Assembly (NCBI GenBank): GCA_020343875.1
Contig: CP070811.1
Location: forward strand, 2,629,743-2,661,865
Reading direction: 5' to 3'
Source of the DNA: Anaerolineales bacterium
GTDB taxonomy: Bacteria; Chloroflexota; Anaerolineae; 4572-78; NAK82
DNA length: 32,123 nt
The translations under genes and the position numbers were made by a program. The notes under the pieces were generated by a model. The model was not told where the DNA came from, searched no databases, and worked only from the letters and a program-made list of their open reading frames with translations. Within the stretch, counting starts at the first letter, position 1; every line of letters begins with the position of its first letter. This document shows positions 1 through 8,684 of the stretch, in pieces.

Positions 1-70
1 CAATGTAGGCCAATAATTCGTCTCGAGCAGATTGCATTTTGGGCAGTATTCGTTCGTCGGGGAAAGCCAT
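1..70 (-). CDS. N-terminal fragment of an unidentified protein (runs off left edge)
   Basis: An open frame starts at an ATG whose complement lies at 68-70 and stays open to the window edge, giving 23 residues that begin MAFPDERILPKMQSARDELL. A strong Shine-Dalgarno match (GAGGAG, 5 nt before the ATG) supports a real start. The fragment is too short to assign a family. It is divergent from the metalloprotease gene, and the two start codons are about 130 bp apart, so that gap should hold both promoters. Confidence 0.6.
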   Translation of the reverse strand, partial: MAFPDERILPKMQSARDELLAYI

Positions 71-197
71 AGCAACTCCTCAGTCGATAATAACTCGCTT
101 TTTCAGACATTTGCGGAATCTAATATTGCCTGGTATCTTGGAGTGTGCTCGCATCAACATACCCGAGTGCTGCTCCATCAAATCTATCGAGGTTCCC

Positions 198-1649
198 ATG
201 TCCCGATTACAGAAGCTTCTGAGTTGCTTGCTGATCTTGCTCCTGCTATTCTCAACGGCCGGCAATGTGGCCTTCTTCTTCTGGGGGCGCCACCAGGCAC
301 GCTTGGCGACGGAGCGCCAGCTTGAGATCGAATCGCTCCGGCGAGAGATACGTGGCCTGCGCCAACAGCTGCAGGAGAGCCGTGACTTGGACCCAGGCCT
401 GCTTCAAGGCGTCATGGATAGCATCGCCGACCAGACAGAGGCGCTGAGAGAACTGGAATCTTTGACCCCGCCCTCTCGACGCCTGATCGACCAGGAACAG
501 ATGGCCCAGCTGATCTCCAAGAAACTGGACGAGGGGTACGCCCCCGAGGAAGCGCATCGAGACGAATTAGTCCTGACCACCCTGGAGTTGATTCCACCCG
601 GCCTGGACCTCTACCAAACCATGAGTGCTCTGCTGGGAGAACAGGCAGCTGGTCTCTATGACCCAGATGATGAAACCCTGTATGTTTCCACGTTCCTGGA
701 AGGCAACGGGAGGATGGGCCCGCTGGAAAAGTCTACTTTCGCCCACGAGTACACTCACGCTCTCCAGGATCAGTACTTCGACCTGGAGGCGCTTGGAATG
801 GGGGCCGCAGAAACTGACTGGGACGATGATCAACTGCTGGCGATACAGTCATTGGTTGAGGGTGACGCCGCTCTTGCAATGCAGCAGTACATGACTGCCC
901 ACCTCAAGCCGTTGGAGCTGGTCAAGCTGATTGGGCAGGCTGTGGGTATGGATCAGGAGGCGCTCGATCGCACGCCTCCTTACCTGCGTGCAAGCCTCCT
1001 GTTCCCCTACCAAGAGGGCCTACTCTTCGTGGGAAGCCTCTTTCAACAAGGAGGCTGGGCGATGGTGAACGCTGCTTATACGGATCTTCCCCAATCCACG
1101 GAACAGATTATGCACCCAGAGCGTTACCCTCACGATGTGCCTCAGGTTGTCACGCTGCCTTCCCTGGCCGATTCCCTGGCCCCCGAATGGCAACTAGTGG
1201 GTGAGAACGTGCTGGGAGAGTTTAGTTTGCGCGCCTATCTGGGCACTTACTTGTCTCAGAGCCAGGCTGCACAGGCAGCAAGCGGGTGGGATGGCGATCA
1301 ATACGTAGTCTACCAAAATGCGACCAGCCAGCAGGCGCTGTTGGTACTTCTGCTAGCTTGGGATGATGAGGCAGAGATGGCAGAGTTCGTTACTATTTAC
1401 CGTGAGTATGCGCAAAACCGCTTCGGAGACGACCTCACTCAAACCGACGGAGCTGATCGCACTTGGTGGACTGGGAAGAATGATGTGTTGCTGCTGGCTC
1501 AGGGTGCTGCTCCCGACGGATCCACCCGTGCCCTGATCATATTGGCCCCAGATAAGGTGTTGGCGGAGCGCATTCTGCAAGAATTTTCAGTTTTTCCGGC
1601 TAGTGGGCAGATCTTCTCCGCCGCGCTGCGAATTCCGGCGCCTCCGTAA
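198..1649 (+). CDS. Membrane-anchored HEXXH zinc metalloprotease, family not recognised
   Basis: Protein of 483 residues. The ATG at 198 is preferred over an in-frame ATG at 39: it has GAGG 5 nt upstream, and the earlier start would overlap the divergent gene. A single hydrophobic segment (about residues 6-28) follows MSRLQK and looks like an uncleaved anchor, with a short charged coiled coil at about 30-60. The catalytic motif HEYTH lies at residues 183-187. A glutamate in LVEGDA at residue 221 is well placed as the third zinc ligand, which would make it gluzincin-like. The domain therefore probably sits outside the membrane. No propeptide or known protease-family signature is apparent. The substrate is unknown; peptidase activity is inferred only from the HEXXH and glutamate arrangement. 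The 3' end overlaps the convergent DUF362 gene by 50 bp. Confidence 0.75.
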   Translation: MSRLQKLLSCLLILLLLFSTAGNVAFFFWGRHQARLATERQLEIESLRREIRGLRQQLQESRDLDPGLLQGVMDSIADQTEALRELESLTPPSRRLIDQEQMAQLISKKLDEGYAPEEAHRDELVLTTLELIPPGLDLYQTMSALLGEQAAGLYDPDDETLYVSTFLEGNGRMGPLEKSTFAHEYTHALQDQYFDLEALGMGAAETDWDDDQLLAIQSLVEGDAALAMQQYMTAHLKPLELVKLIGQAVGMDQEALDRTPPYLRASLLFPYQEGLLFVGSLFQQGGWAMVNAAYTDLPQSTEQIMHPERYPHDVPQVVTLPSLADSLAPEWQLVGENVLGEFSLRAYLGTYLSQSQAAQAASGWDGDQYVVYQNATSQQALLVLLLAWDDEAEMAEFVTIYREYAQNRFGDDLTQTDGADRTWWTGKNDVLLLAQGAAPDGSTRALIILAPDKVLAERILQEFSVFPASGQIFSAALRIPAPP

Positions 1650-2868
1650 CGCTTGTCCCCAAAACCCCGAAGGACCGCCAAAATGCTCGTACTCCACTTC
1701 GCTGGATCTTGGCGCCTTCCTCGCCCACCGTGGGAAATCCTTGCTCATCGGCTATCAGTCGCTCCCAGTTGCGGAATAGGCGGCCCCAATCGCTATTCAG
1801 CACTTCTTGCATCTTCTTCTTTGCCATAAAGGGGTACCAGAAAGTGTCGTGATAGAGAACGGAGGCGATGTAGGACCAGGGCGCCAGAATCGTCTTAAGC
1901 GACCATTCGATAGGCTTCTTGAGGGGTCCCCAGTAGATCTTGTGCTGCATCCTCGAAGCGAATGTCATCTTCTCGAATGGGCCAACGAAGTGCCAATTCG
2001 CTTCGGCCGCTGACTGATCTCCAACGATCTCGATCTCACGCGGGTCGCCGCAGCCCAAACCCAGCTCATGGGCCAAACGTATGTATTTGAGCTTCATCGG
2101 CTCGAAGCCCATCATTTTAGCCGCGACCGCGTCGATGGCCACTTGGTCGGCGCTGGCCAGGATGACGTTCTTGGCGTGGGGGATCATGCAGCGTGGGCCA
2201 GGGCCATCGCCAGCAAAGGTCCCGTCCATCACGGCAAACACGCCTCGATGGATTCTTTTCTGGATCATCAGCAGATCTACCAGCGTCTCGTGGATGACCG
2301 GGTGTGTCCAGTGCCGTCGTTCATTCAGCAGACCCCCGAAAGCGTTCTTCATGGCCCCGGTGGTCGTAGTGAAGACATGGGTTTTCACGGTCGGCAAGTG
2401 GATGATATTTTCGCCAATGAATCGCCTGGGGATGTAAAAACCGTCGGGGTAGACTTGGTTGAGGCACAAGAAGTCGTCCATCAGGTCGCCTACCGCGTCG
2501 CGAATGTGGATCCATTCCTCCCCTTCGTAAAGATGGACATTCCGCAGCCCGTGCGCCTCAACTACGTTGAGCTGCTTGTTCTCCCGTTCGCCGAGGTGGG
2601 CGTCAATCACCACGGTACGGTTATGACAGGCGTGGACTAGATTGGGATCGTAACCATCTGCCTTCATGGCCCGAATGACGCCTTCCAGCTGCCAGGGCGT
2701 GGTGGAGCTGCCGGGATAGAAGAAGTGCCAGGAGATGTTGACCTTCAAGGCTGTATCGGCATCTTTGGCGATGATATTTTGATAACCAGCCAGATTCATC
2801 AGCCGGTGATAATCGACCAGAATTGTGCGTGGCGAAGTCTGTAGGACGGCAACTTTGCTCTTGCTCAT
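1600..2868 (-). CDS. DUF362 domain protein
   Basis: Protein of 422 residues. The middle carries the hallmarks of DUF362 (PF04015): a PTVKTH segment, then TGAMKNAFGG, then AGDGPGPR followed by a stretch of the form N-ILAS-D-VAIDAVAAKMMGF, and YIRLAHELGLG. DUF362 proteins often occur with iron-sulfur or oxidoreductase modules, but no general biochemical activity is established to my knowledge. No ferredoxin cysteine motif is present here, and the last 130 or so residues after the core are an extension I cannot assign. The start is an ATG with AAGG 7 nt upstream, and a convincing promoter lies about 40 bp before it, so the gene is probably transcribed on its own. Its 3' end overlaps that of the convergent metalloprotease. 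Confidence 0.85.
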   Translation of the reverse strand: MSKSKVAVLQTSPRTILVDYHRLMNLAGYQNIIAKDADTALKVNISWHFFYPGSSTTPWQLEGVIRAMKADGYDPNLVHACHNRTVVIDAHLGERENKQLNVVEAHGLRNVHLYEGEEWIHIRDAVGDLMDDFLCLNQVYPDGFYIPRRFIGENIIHLPTVKTHVFTTTTGAMKNAFGGLLNERRHWTHPVIHETLVDLLMIQKRIHRGVFAVMDGTFAGDGPGPRCMIPHAKNVILASADQVAIDAVAAKMMGFEPMKLKYIRLAHELGLGCGDPREIEIVGDQSAAEANWHFVGPFEKMTFASRMQHKIYWGPLKKPIEWSLKTILAPWSYIASVLYHDTFWYPFMAKKKMQEVLNSDWGRLFRNWERLIADEQGFPTVGEEGAKIQRSGVRAFWRSFGVLGTSVTEAPEFAARRRRSAH

Positions 2869-2906
2869 ATCCTTACCTTGCTTTGGGAGTTAGAAAGTCG
2901 GGGTCC

Positions 2907-2935
2907 ACTATAGTCCAGTGCACGCAATTGGTCAA
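2907..2935 (-). promoter_or_regulatory. Sigma-70-type promoter of the DUF362 gene
   Basis: Read on the minus strand: TTGACC (2930-2935), a 17-bp spacer, then TATAGT (2907-2912). Both boxes match the consensus at five of six positions. The predicted transcript would have a leader of about 32 nt before the ATG at 2868. It lies in the 91-bp gap after recQ. Confidence 0.65.
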
Positions 2936-2959
2936 ACTGGGAGGCGATTGGGCGCGGAG

Positions 2960-5524
2960 CTAGGCGCTCGCATCTTGCGCTTGAGCTTGACTGCCGGACG
3001 AGAGGGCTAGCCGACCCTGCTGATCGATCAGGCATCCCTCAGTAATCAGGCGATCGATCTCGGCTGTCAATTCCTGAAGACTCCAGCTGGCGTGTAGCTT
3101 GCCATACAGGGGGTGATCCCGATAGGGAGCCACGCGGACCGATGGCGAGCCAGCCAACAACTTGGCCAATCCGCTCCGGCTGAGCAGGCCTGACAGGTCA
3201 GCGACGGCGGCCAGGATCACCGCCCTGGGCTCGGGCGGAGGCATGGCTGCACGGGTGTCCTGCTTCGGCGCAGGTGTTGGAGGGGCAGGAGCTCGCAAAG
3301 AATCAGTCAGGTGCGCCTGCACTATGGCCAAGACGGCATGGCCGTATTTCTCTAATTTGGCCGGACCTACGCCAGAGATGTTGCGCAGCGCCTCGGGATC
3401 AGTGGGCAGGCTGGCCGCGATAGCGCGCAGCACCCGGTCGTGGAAGATCAGGTATGGAGGCATCTCTTGTTTGCCCGCCTGGGCCTTCCGCCATTGACGT
3501 AGTGCCTCGAACAATCCCTCATGGACTGCGGGCCTTTCTTTCCTCTTTGTTGCGGCCTGGTCTGGGGCATGTGGCACCTGAAACAGTAAGGGAATAGCCG
3601 CGCGAGCCTTCAAAGCTGCCAGGCCGGTCGGGGTAACGGTCAACACCGGTCGCCGATCAGCCGACAGGGCCAAATAGCGGGCCTCCACCAGGCTGTCTGT
3701 GATGGTGGTGATGCGTTCCTGTCTCAGATGGGCCAGCTTGCTGTAGAACTTGTGTCGCTCGTAGCCCATGCCAAGGATTGCCCGGGCCCGCGAACCGCGC
3801 AGGATTTGGGCCAGCCGCACTCGGCCCACCGGCCGGGGCAACGTGCGGACTGTCTCCAGTACAATCAGAGGGATCCAATCCTCTGCCGATTTGGCGGGAG
3901 GTAAATCGGCCGCCTTGACACTGGCCTGGCAGTTGTCGCAGCAGGCCGGGGGTACGTTGTGGTCTGTGAGAAGGCTATCGTCGCCGAAATAGTCGAGTAA
4001 ATAGCGACGGTGGCAGGCATCAGACTCGGCATAGGCTATCATCTTGTTCAGCAGTTGGTGGCGATGCTCGGCCCGATCTGCAATGGCTTTGGCACATTGC
4101 TCCAACCCTCTTTCCCTTTTCGAAAGAAGGCGCCAGCGCGAATAGCCGGCTTCGTCACCCAGGTGAAGCAACATGCCTGCTTGCTCCAGCTCGCTGAGAG
4201 CGACACGCACCTTCACCGGGTGCAGGCCAGTGATGTCGGCCAGCTCATCTAGACTGATCAGAGTCTCACCGTCCTGAGCCCCACGGCCTGCCAGCCGGTG
4301 CACGGCACGCAGGTCGTCCAGGCTGGGAGTGTCGGCGTCGATGAACCACGTCTGTATGCTCACATCATCTGGGGAAAAAAATAGGACGCAGCGAGCGGGC
4401 AAGCCGTCCCGGCCAGCGCGGCCTGCCTCCTGGTAGTAGGCTTCAACAGTAGCAGGGATCTGGTAGTGGATCACGGCTCGGATGTCTGGCTTGTCGATCC
4501 CCATGCCGAAGGCGTTGGTAGCCACCACAACCGGCAACTGGTCGCCCATAAAGGCGTTTTGCACCCGGTGACGCATGTTGGGGTCGAGCCCGGCGTGATA
4601 CGCCTCGGCGCGTAGACCGACCGCATCTCGGATGAAGGCAGCCACTTCTTCAGCCGCAAGACGGGTGGCGACGTAGATAAGAACACTGCCAGCGCCTGCC
4701 GCTGATTCCTCATGGTCGCTTGCGGCGTCGGGGGGCAGGTCCAATATCCCTGTGGAATTATCTTGTCTATGGCTGCTTTGAAGCAGCTGGCGCAAAGCGC
4801 CCAATTTGGAGGCCTCGGTGGCGGCGTGGTGCACCTCAAAGAAGAGGTTGGGCCGGTTGAAGCCGGTGACGATGCACTTGGCGTCGGCTGGGCCAAGGAG
4901 TCTGAGGATATCGGACTGCACTTGCGGGGTGGCGGTGGCAGTAGTCGCCAACAGAGGCGGATGGCCCAATCCTTCCCATGCCGGGCGGATCTTAAGATAG
5001 TCGGGACGGAAATCGTGACCCCATTGCGAGACACAGTGTGCCTCGTCCACAGCCATCAGGCTCACCGGGACATTGGTCAGCGCGCGAACGAAGCGGTTGG
5101 AGCGCAAACGTTCGGGTGCAACATAGACTAGCTTGACGTATCCTTCGCGCATCGCGCGCAGGCGGCGGGTCTGCTCTTTAGAAGGGAGGCTGCTGTTGAT
5201 GTAAGTAGCAGGTAGTTCGGCCTCGAGCAGGGTATCCACCTGATCTTTCATCAGGGCGATAAGGGGAGAGATGATCAGGGTGAGGCCCGGCAGGAGCAGA
5301 GCTGGGAGTTGGTAGGCCAATGACTTACCGGATCCGGTGGGCATGACCAGCAGCGTGTGTTGTCCGGCCAGTACGCGCCGGATAGCCGTCTCCTGTCCGG
5401 GTCGGAAGGAGTCGAAGCCGAACTTCTGGTGGAGAGTGGTCAGCAAGTCAGGGGCAAGTGTTCGCTGCTTAGCACCATCGGCTGAAAGAGGCGCAGACGA
5501 AGAGGGAGCACGGCGGATCTTCAT
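2960..5524 (-). CDS. recQ: ATP-dependent DNA helicase RecQ
   Basis: Protein of 854 residues, longer than the roughly 600 of E. coli RecQ. Unwinds DNA 3'-5' in recombination and fork repair. Visible in order: Q motif around residue 44, Walker A MPTGSGKS (61-68), DEAH (160-163) followed by the aromatic-rich loop CVSQWGHDFRPDY, helicase motif VI QEAGRAGRDG (366-374), zinc-binding region, RQC winged helix (about 547-635), HRDC domain (about 665-735), and a further winged-helix-like segment (about 768-841). Two oddities: a low-complexity insertion of about 29 residues (251-279) between the RecA lobes, and zinc cysteines at 504, 528, 529 and 532, so the usual CxxCxxC has become PxCCDNC. The gene lies 91 bp downstream of the dynamin-like gene; the start ATG has only a weak Shine-Dalgarno (GGCAGG). 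Confidence 0.95.
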   Translation of the reverse strand: MKIRRAPSSSAPLSADGAKQRTLAPDLLTTLHQKFGFDSFRPGQETAIRRVLAGQHTLLVMPTGSGKSLAYQLPALLLPGLTLIISPLIALMKDQVDTLLEAELPATYINSSLPSKEQTRRLRAMREGYVKLVYVAPERLRSNRFVRALTNVPVSLMAVDEAHCVSQWGHDFRPDYLKIRPAWEGLGHPPLLATTATATPQVQSDILRLLGPADAKCIVTGFNRPNLFFEVHHAATEASKLGALRQLLQSSHRQDNSTGILDLPPDAASDHEESAAGAGSVLIYVATRLAAEEVAAFIRDAVGLRAEAYHAGLDPNMRHRVQNAFMGDQLPVVVATNAFGMGIDKPDIRAVIHYQIPATVEAYYQEAGRAGRDGLPARCVLFFSPDDVSIQTWFIDADTPSLDDLRAVHRLAGRGAQDGETLISLDELADITGLHPVKVRVALSELEQAGMLLHLGDEAGYSRWRLLSKRERGLEQCAKAIADRAEHRHQLLNKMIAYAESDACHRRYLLDYFGDDSLLTDHNVPPACCDNCQASVKAADLPPAKSAEDWIPLIVLETVRTLPRPVGRVRLAQILRGSRARAILGMGYERHKFYSKLAHLRQERITTITDSLVEARYLALSADRRPVLTVTPTGLAALKARAAIPLLFQVPHAPDQAATKRKERPAVHEGLFEALRQWRKAQAGKQEMPPYLIFHDRVLRAIAASLPTDPEALRNISGVGPAKLEKYGHAVLAIVQAHLTDSLRAPAPPTPAPKQDTRAAMPPPEPRAVILAAVADLSGLLSRSGLAKLLAGSPSVRVAPYRDHPLYGKLHASWSLQELTAEIDRLITEGCLIDQQGRLALSSGSQAQAQDASA

Positions 5525-5615
5525 TGGGGCCTGCCTATTTGTAAGATCACCATTGTTATGTCATTGCGTGCTTGGGGTTGGCTGGCAAAGCCATGGATAC
5601 GTTACTGACCACACA

Positions 5616-7352
5616 TCACAGTGCTTCAATCTCAGCCTTCAAGCGGGCCAGTCCTTCCTGGATGCGGTTCAGCTCGCTGCGTGTCTCGGCCAGTCGGTCG
5701 CGTTCGGCGCGGATGAATCGGGTATAGGGAGCGATTGCTTCGTTGATGCGCTGTAGGCTGCGCTCCAACTCACGCTCGAACTGGCCAGTGAGGGCGTTCA
5801 TCAATCGCTGGCGCATCGTGCCAATCTTCTCGCGCAATTCTTTTTTGGCCTCCCGTCGGCGGGCTGGGATGACGAACAGTCCCAGCACGGCCACGGTACT
5901 GGCAGCCAGAATTCCGGTCACGTCGGCCAGAGTGGAGGTGGCCACGATGGTGACGATGGTCCCCAGGCCAATGGCCCCGATCTCGACTAGGGCGGTACCA
6001 GCCACAGCCCTCTGCACGGACTCAGCTAGCTGGGCCGCCTCAGCCTCCTTGTCATAGCTCTCGAGGGTGCGCTGGGCAGCACGCCCTACTGTATCCAGTA
6101 AGCGAGCTCGATCGTAGTCGAAACTTCCCCCGACCTGGCCGACAATGCGCCCAGCGTGCTTTGCCCGTCGGCGTGAGAGGTGGTCCATGGCTGCCTGCCA
6201 TTGGCGCAGATCGCTGGAGACCATCCAGTCAATGACTTGAGTAACGCGCTGCTCGATAATCTTCGGCGCATCGGAAACGACTTTGCGTTCAAAGTCGACT
6301 TTGAGTTTGGATTTGTTGATCAGGTCAAGAATACGCGCCAGCCGCATGGTTTCGTCGAAGAACTCAATTCCTCGGCTTTCGAACTCGTGCAAGACGTTCT
6401 CCACATCCGCCAGGCGATAGCGAAAGTCGCGTGTCATATCTTCCTTGTAGACACCCAATTGTCCTTCAATGTCTTCGATGGTAGTGAAGTCATCTTTCAA
6501 AAGGGCAAGCTGCTCACCAATGACTTCCTGATACTTGCTTACCAGGTGCGCCCCCACACCCAGTGGGTTGAGCAACTTAAGGCGAATGCGCTCTTTTTCG
6601 TCCAGGGTAGCGGCGATGTATCGTTCCAGTGTCTCCAGGCGACTGGCAGTCAGCAGGTCACTGCCGTTGCCACTCAGCTTGGCCCGCAGGGCCTGCCGGG
6701 CAGACACTGGGAAGATCTCCGGCGTAAAGCCAAGCAAGGTGCGGGCGTTATCTGCGATGAAGGTTTCAATGCGAGCCACGTCTTCAGGCGTTTCCAAGAT
6801 GTCAATCTTGTTGACGACGACCACGACTTTTTTGCCCCAGTCGCGGATGCGTTGCAGGAAAGCCCGCTCACTTTCGGTAAAGGGTCGGTCAGCGGAGGTG
6901 ACAAAGAGTACCATGTCAGAGCGTGGGACGAATTCCTGGGTGATAGCCTCGTGCTGGCGGTGGATGGCGTTGGTCCCGGGCGTATCCACAATGTTGATTT
7001 CGCGCAACAGGTCCACGGAGGCGGTGATCACGTCAATAGATGCGCCGGACACCGTCCGCTCGGTGGCAGGGCCATGTTTGAGCAGGTTGATGCGAGTGGT
7101 GGTAGGTGTGACACCCTCCTCCAGAACGGGTTGGCCCAGCAAGGCGTTGATGAAAGCGCTCTTGCCGGAGTTGAACTCGCCCACCACGACCAGCAGGAAA
7201 AGCTCGACGAGTTGGCCGATGGAGTGGTCGAGGGTGACCTGATCTTCGGGCGCCACGTCAAAACGGGCCAGGGTAACTCGAAGATCGCCCAGCCAGCGCC
7301 GTTCATCGGTCAGGAGTCTCTCTTGTTGGTTGGTAAGAATGCGTCGGAGCAT
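5616..7352 (-). CDS. Dynamin-like GTPase
   Basis: Protein of 578 residues. The G domain has P-loop GEFNSGKS (58-65), the switch segment EEGVTPTT, G3 motif DTPGTNAI and G4 motif NKID. A helical middle follows. A hydrophobic hairpin (about 447-497, ending in a basic ARRREAKK stretch) resembles the membrane-inserting paddle of bacterial dynamin-like proteins, and the C-terminus is a coiled coil. Such proteins bind and remodel membranes on GTP hydrolysis; the exact role here is unknown. The start has GGGG 7 nt upstream. It is the next gene after the unknown 7393-8217 gene, 40 bp away, so it is probably co-transcribed with the smpB run. Confidence 0.88.
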   Translation of the reverse strand: MLRRILTNQQERLLTDERRWLGDLRVTLARFDVAPEDQVTLDHSIGQLVELFLLVVVGEFNSGKSAFINALLGQPVLEEGVTPTTTRINLLKHGPATERTVSGASIDVITASVDLLREINIVDTPGTNAIHRQHEAITQEFVPRSDMVLFVTSADRPFTESERAFLQRIRDWGKKVVVVVNKIDILETPEDVARIETFIADNARTLLGFTPEIFPVSARQALRAKLSGNGSDLLTASRLETLERYIAATLDEKERIRLKLLNPLGVGAHLVSKYQEVIGEQLALLKDDFTTIEDIEGQLGVYKEDMTRDFRYRLADVENVLHEFESRGIEFFDETMRLARILDLINKSKLKVDFERKVVSDAPKIIEQRVTQVIDWMVSSDLRQWQAAMDHLSRRRAKHAGRIVGQVGGSFDYDRARLLDTVGRAAQRTLESYDKEAEAAQLAESVQRAVAGTALVEIGAIGLGTIVTIVATSTLADVTGILAASTVAVLGLFVIPARRREAKKELREKIGTMRQRLMNALTGQFERELERSLQRINEAIAPYTRFIRAERDRLAETRSELNRIQEGLARLKAEIEAL

Positions 7353-7392
7353 ACGTTTTCCCCTGCCCTAGGCGACGATATCTACCACATGT

Positions 7393-8217
7393 TCAATACA
7401 CTGCGTCTGGAAAGGTACACACTCCGGCACGATGACTCACCCTTTTGAACATCGTCACTTCCAGCGTTGGCCATGGTTCTCCCAGAATCCCGTCGTGGAT
7501 GGCCCAGCTGCGGCCACGCACGGTACGTGCCAGTGCAGTCATCCGAAATGGGTTGGATCCATCCAGCTCTTGGAAAAGTTCGCCGCCAGGCTGAAATTCA
7601 TGGTGAATCCATTTCATCTTAGGCCGACCGCGGATGTAGCTAAACCCCTGCCACTCCAGGAAGATGGCATTGTGATAGCCCAGCGGGTTGGCCAGGTAAA
7701 TTTCGTGGCCCAGATCATCGGCGAAATCTTCCACCAACTTCTGCTGGCGGCTCATCTGGCGCAGGCCACGCCGAACCTGACCAGGGGCCAGGCCTGCCTT
7801 CATTGCTCGTTCCTCTTCCGACAAGTTGCGCCGCATTAAGCCAAACTTGGTTGGCTCGCCAGTCCAATCCCGATCCACGTCAAAGCGTTCGCTGTAAGGA
7901 TCATTGATGACGACTAGCAGCACCTCGAGTTGATTATTGCCGGTATCGCCCAGCTCAAGTTGAAAGAGAGGGTCGGGAAAGTCAGGGAAAGGGATGACCC
8001 GGATGCGTAGAAAGCCGGTGCCTGGGGTGGCGTCGATGTCTACCAGCTTCACCCCTTCGGCATTGGACCAAGAAATGGGGTCAATGCCGAATTGAGGCAG
8101 TAGATCACTGGGAATTAGGTGGCAATAGACTTGCGCCTTTTTCTCCTCCGGCAAGGCATTGATCTGCCGGATGGAACGCATCGGCACGCCGTCAACCAGG
8201 ATTGGCCCGCCCATCAT
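7393..8217 (-). CDS. Conserved-looking protein of unknown function
   Basis: Protein of 274 residues (273 if the second of two adjacent ATGs is used; the GGGGAG just upstream fits the second better). I do not recognise the family. It appears soluble, with no signal peptide, transmembrane segment or cysteine cluster. It opens with MMGGPILVDGVPMRSIRQI, is rich in aromatic and charged residues in the second half, and shows no nucleotide-binding motif. Its start overlaps the smpB stop (ATGA), and it is followed by the dynamin-like gene 40 bp on, so it is part of a tightly coupled run. That supports a real gene but says little about its job. Confidence 0.8.
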   Translation of the reverse strand: MMGGPILVDGVPMRSIRQINALPEEKKAQVYCHLIPSDLLPQFGIDPISWSNAEGVKLVDIDATPGTGFLRIRVIPFPDFPDPLFQLELGDTGNNQLEVLLVVINDPYSERFDVDRDWTGEPTKFGLMRRNLSEEERAMKAGLAPGQVRRGLRQMSRQQKLVEDFADDLGHEIYLANPLGYHNAIFLEWQGFSYIRGRPKMKWIHHEFQPGGELFQELDGSNPFRMTALARTVRGRSWAIHDGILGEPWPTLEVTMFKRVSHRAGVCTFPDAVY

Positions 8218-8684
8218 CTCCCCTTCCAGCGACGGGCCACAACGCGGTCAATCTCACGGCGCGTTTCTTTTTCGCGCAATGTAGCCCGCTTATCGTATTG
8301 TTTCTTGCCGCGAGCCAGGCCCAGCTCTACTTTGGCCAGATTGTCCTTCAAGTAGATTCGCAGGGGGACCAGGGTGAAGCCTTTTTCCTGTAGCTTGCCC
8401 GCAATGCGATTGATTTCGCGGCGGTGCATCAACAACTTGCGCGGCCGGCGCGGTTCGTGGTTGGCGTATGCCCCGTGATCGTAGGGAGCGATGTGGGTAT
8501 TCATGAGCCACAATTCGCCTTCTTTGATCATGGCAAAGCTATCGCGCAGGTTCACTCGCCCGCCGCGAATGGATTTGATCTCGGTGCCGCTTAGGACCAG
8601 GCCCGCCTCAAAGCTATCGTCGATGAAATAGTCGTGGCGGGCTTTGCGATTGGTGGCAATGGTCTTGATGGTGTCGCTACTCAA
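8214..8684 (-). CDS. smpB: SsrA-binding protein SmpB
   Basis: Protein of 156 residues, the normal length. SmpB binds tmRNA and delivers it to stalled ribosomes in trans-translation. The family core is plain: NRKARHDYFIDDSFEAGL, SGTEIKSIRGGRVNLRDSFA, and the basic C-terminal tail KKQYDKRATLREKE that enters the mRNA channel. The start is a TTG with GGAG 5 nt upstream; no suitable ATG lies before the conserved NRKA segment. The TTG overlaps the stop of the upstream S41 protease, and its own stop overlaps the next start, so three genes are translationally coupled. The ssrA (tmRNA) gene is not seen in the window. Confidence 0.97.
   Translation of the reverse strand: MSSDTIKTIATNRKARHDYFIDDSFEAGLVLSGTEIKSIRGGRVNLRDSFAMIKEGELWLMNTHIAPYDHGAYANHEPRRPRKLLMHRREINRIAGKLQEKGFTLVPLRIYLKDNLAKVELGLARGKKQYDKRATLREKETRREIDRVVARRWKGR

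Noticed and set aside
39..197. Extended start for the metalloprotease
   Set aside because: It would overlap the divergent gene, lacks a ribosome-binding site and places unrelated residues before the membrane anchor.
2068..2640. Plus-strand open frame of 190 codons
   Set aside because: Antisense to the conserved core of the DUF362 gene; no ribosome-binding site or recognisable domain.
6180..7448. Plus-strand open frame of 422 codons
   Set aside because: It lies antisense to the dynamin-like GTPase, whose motifs are unmistakable, and its translation resembles no protein.
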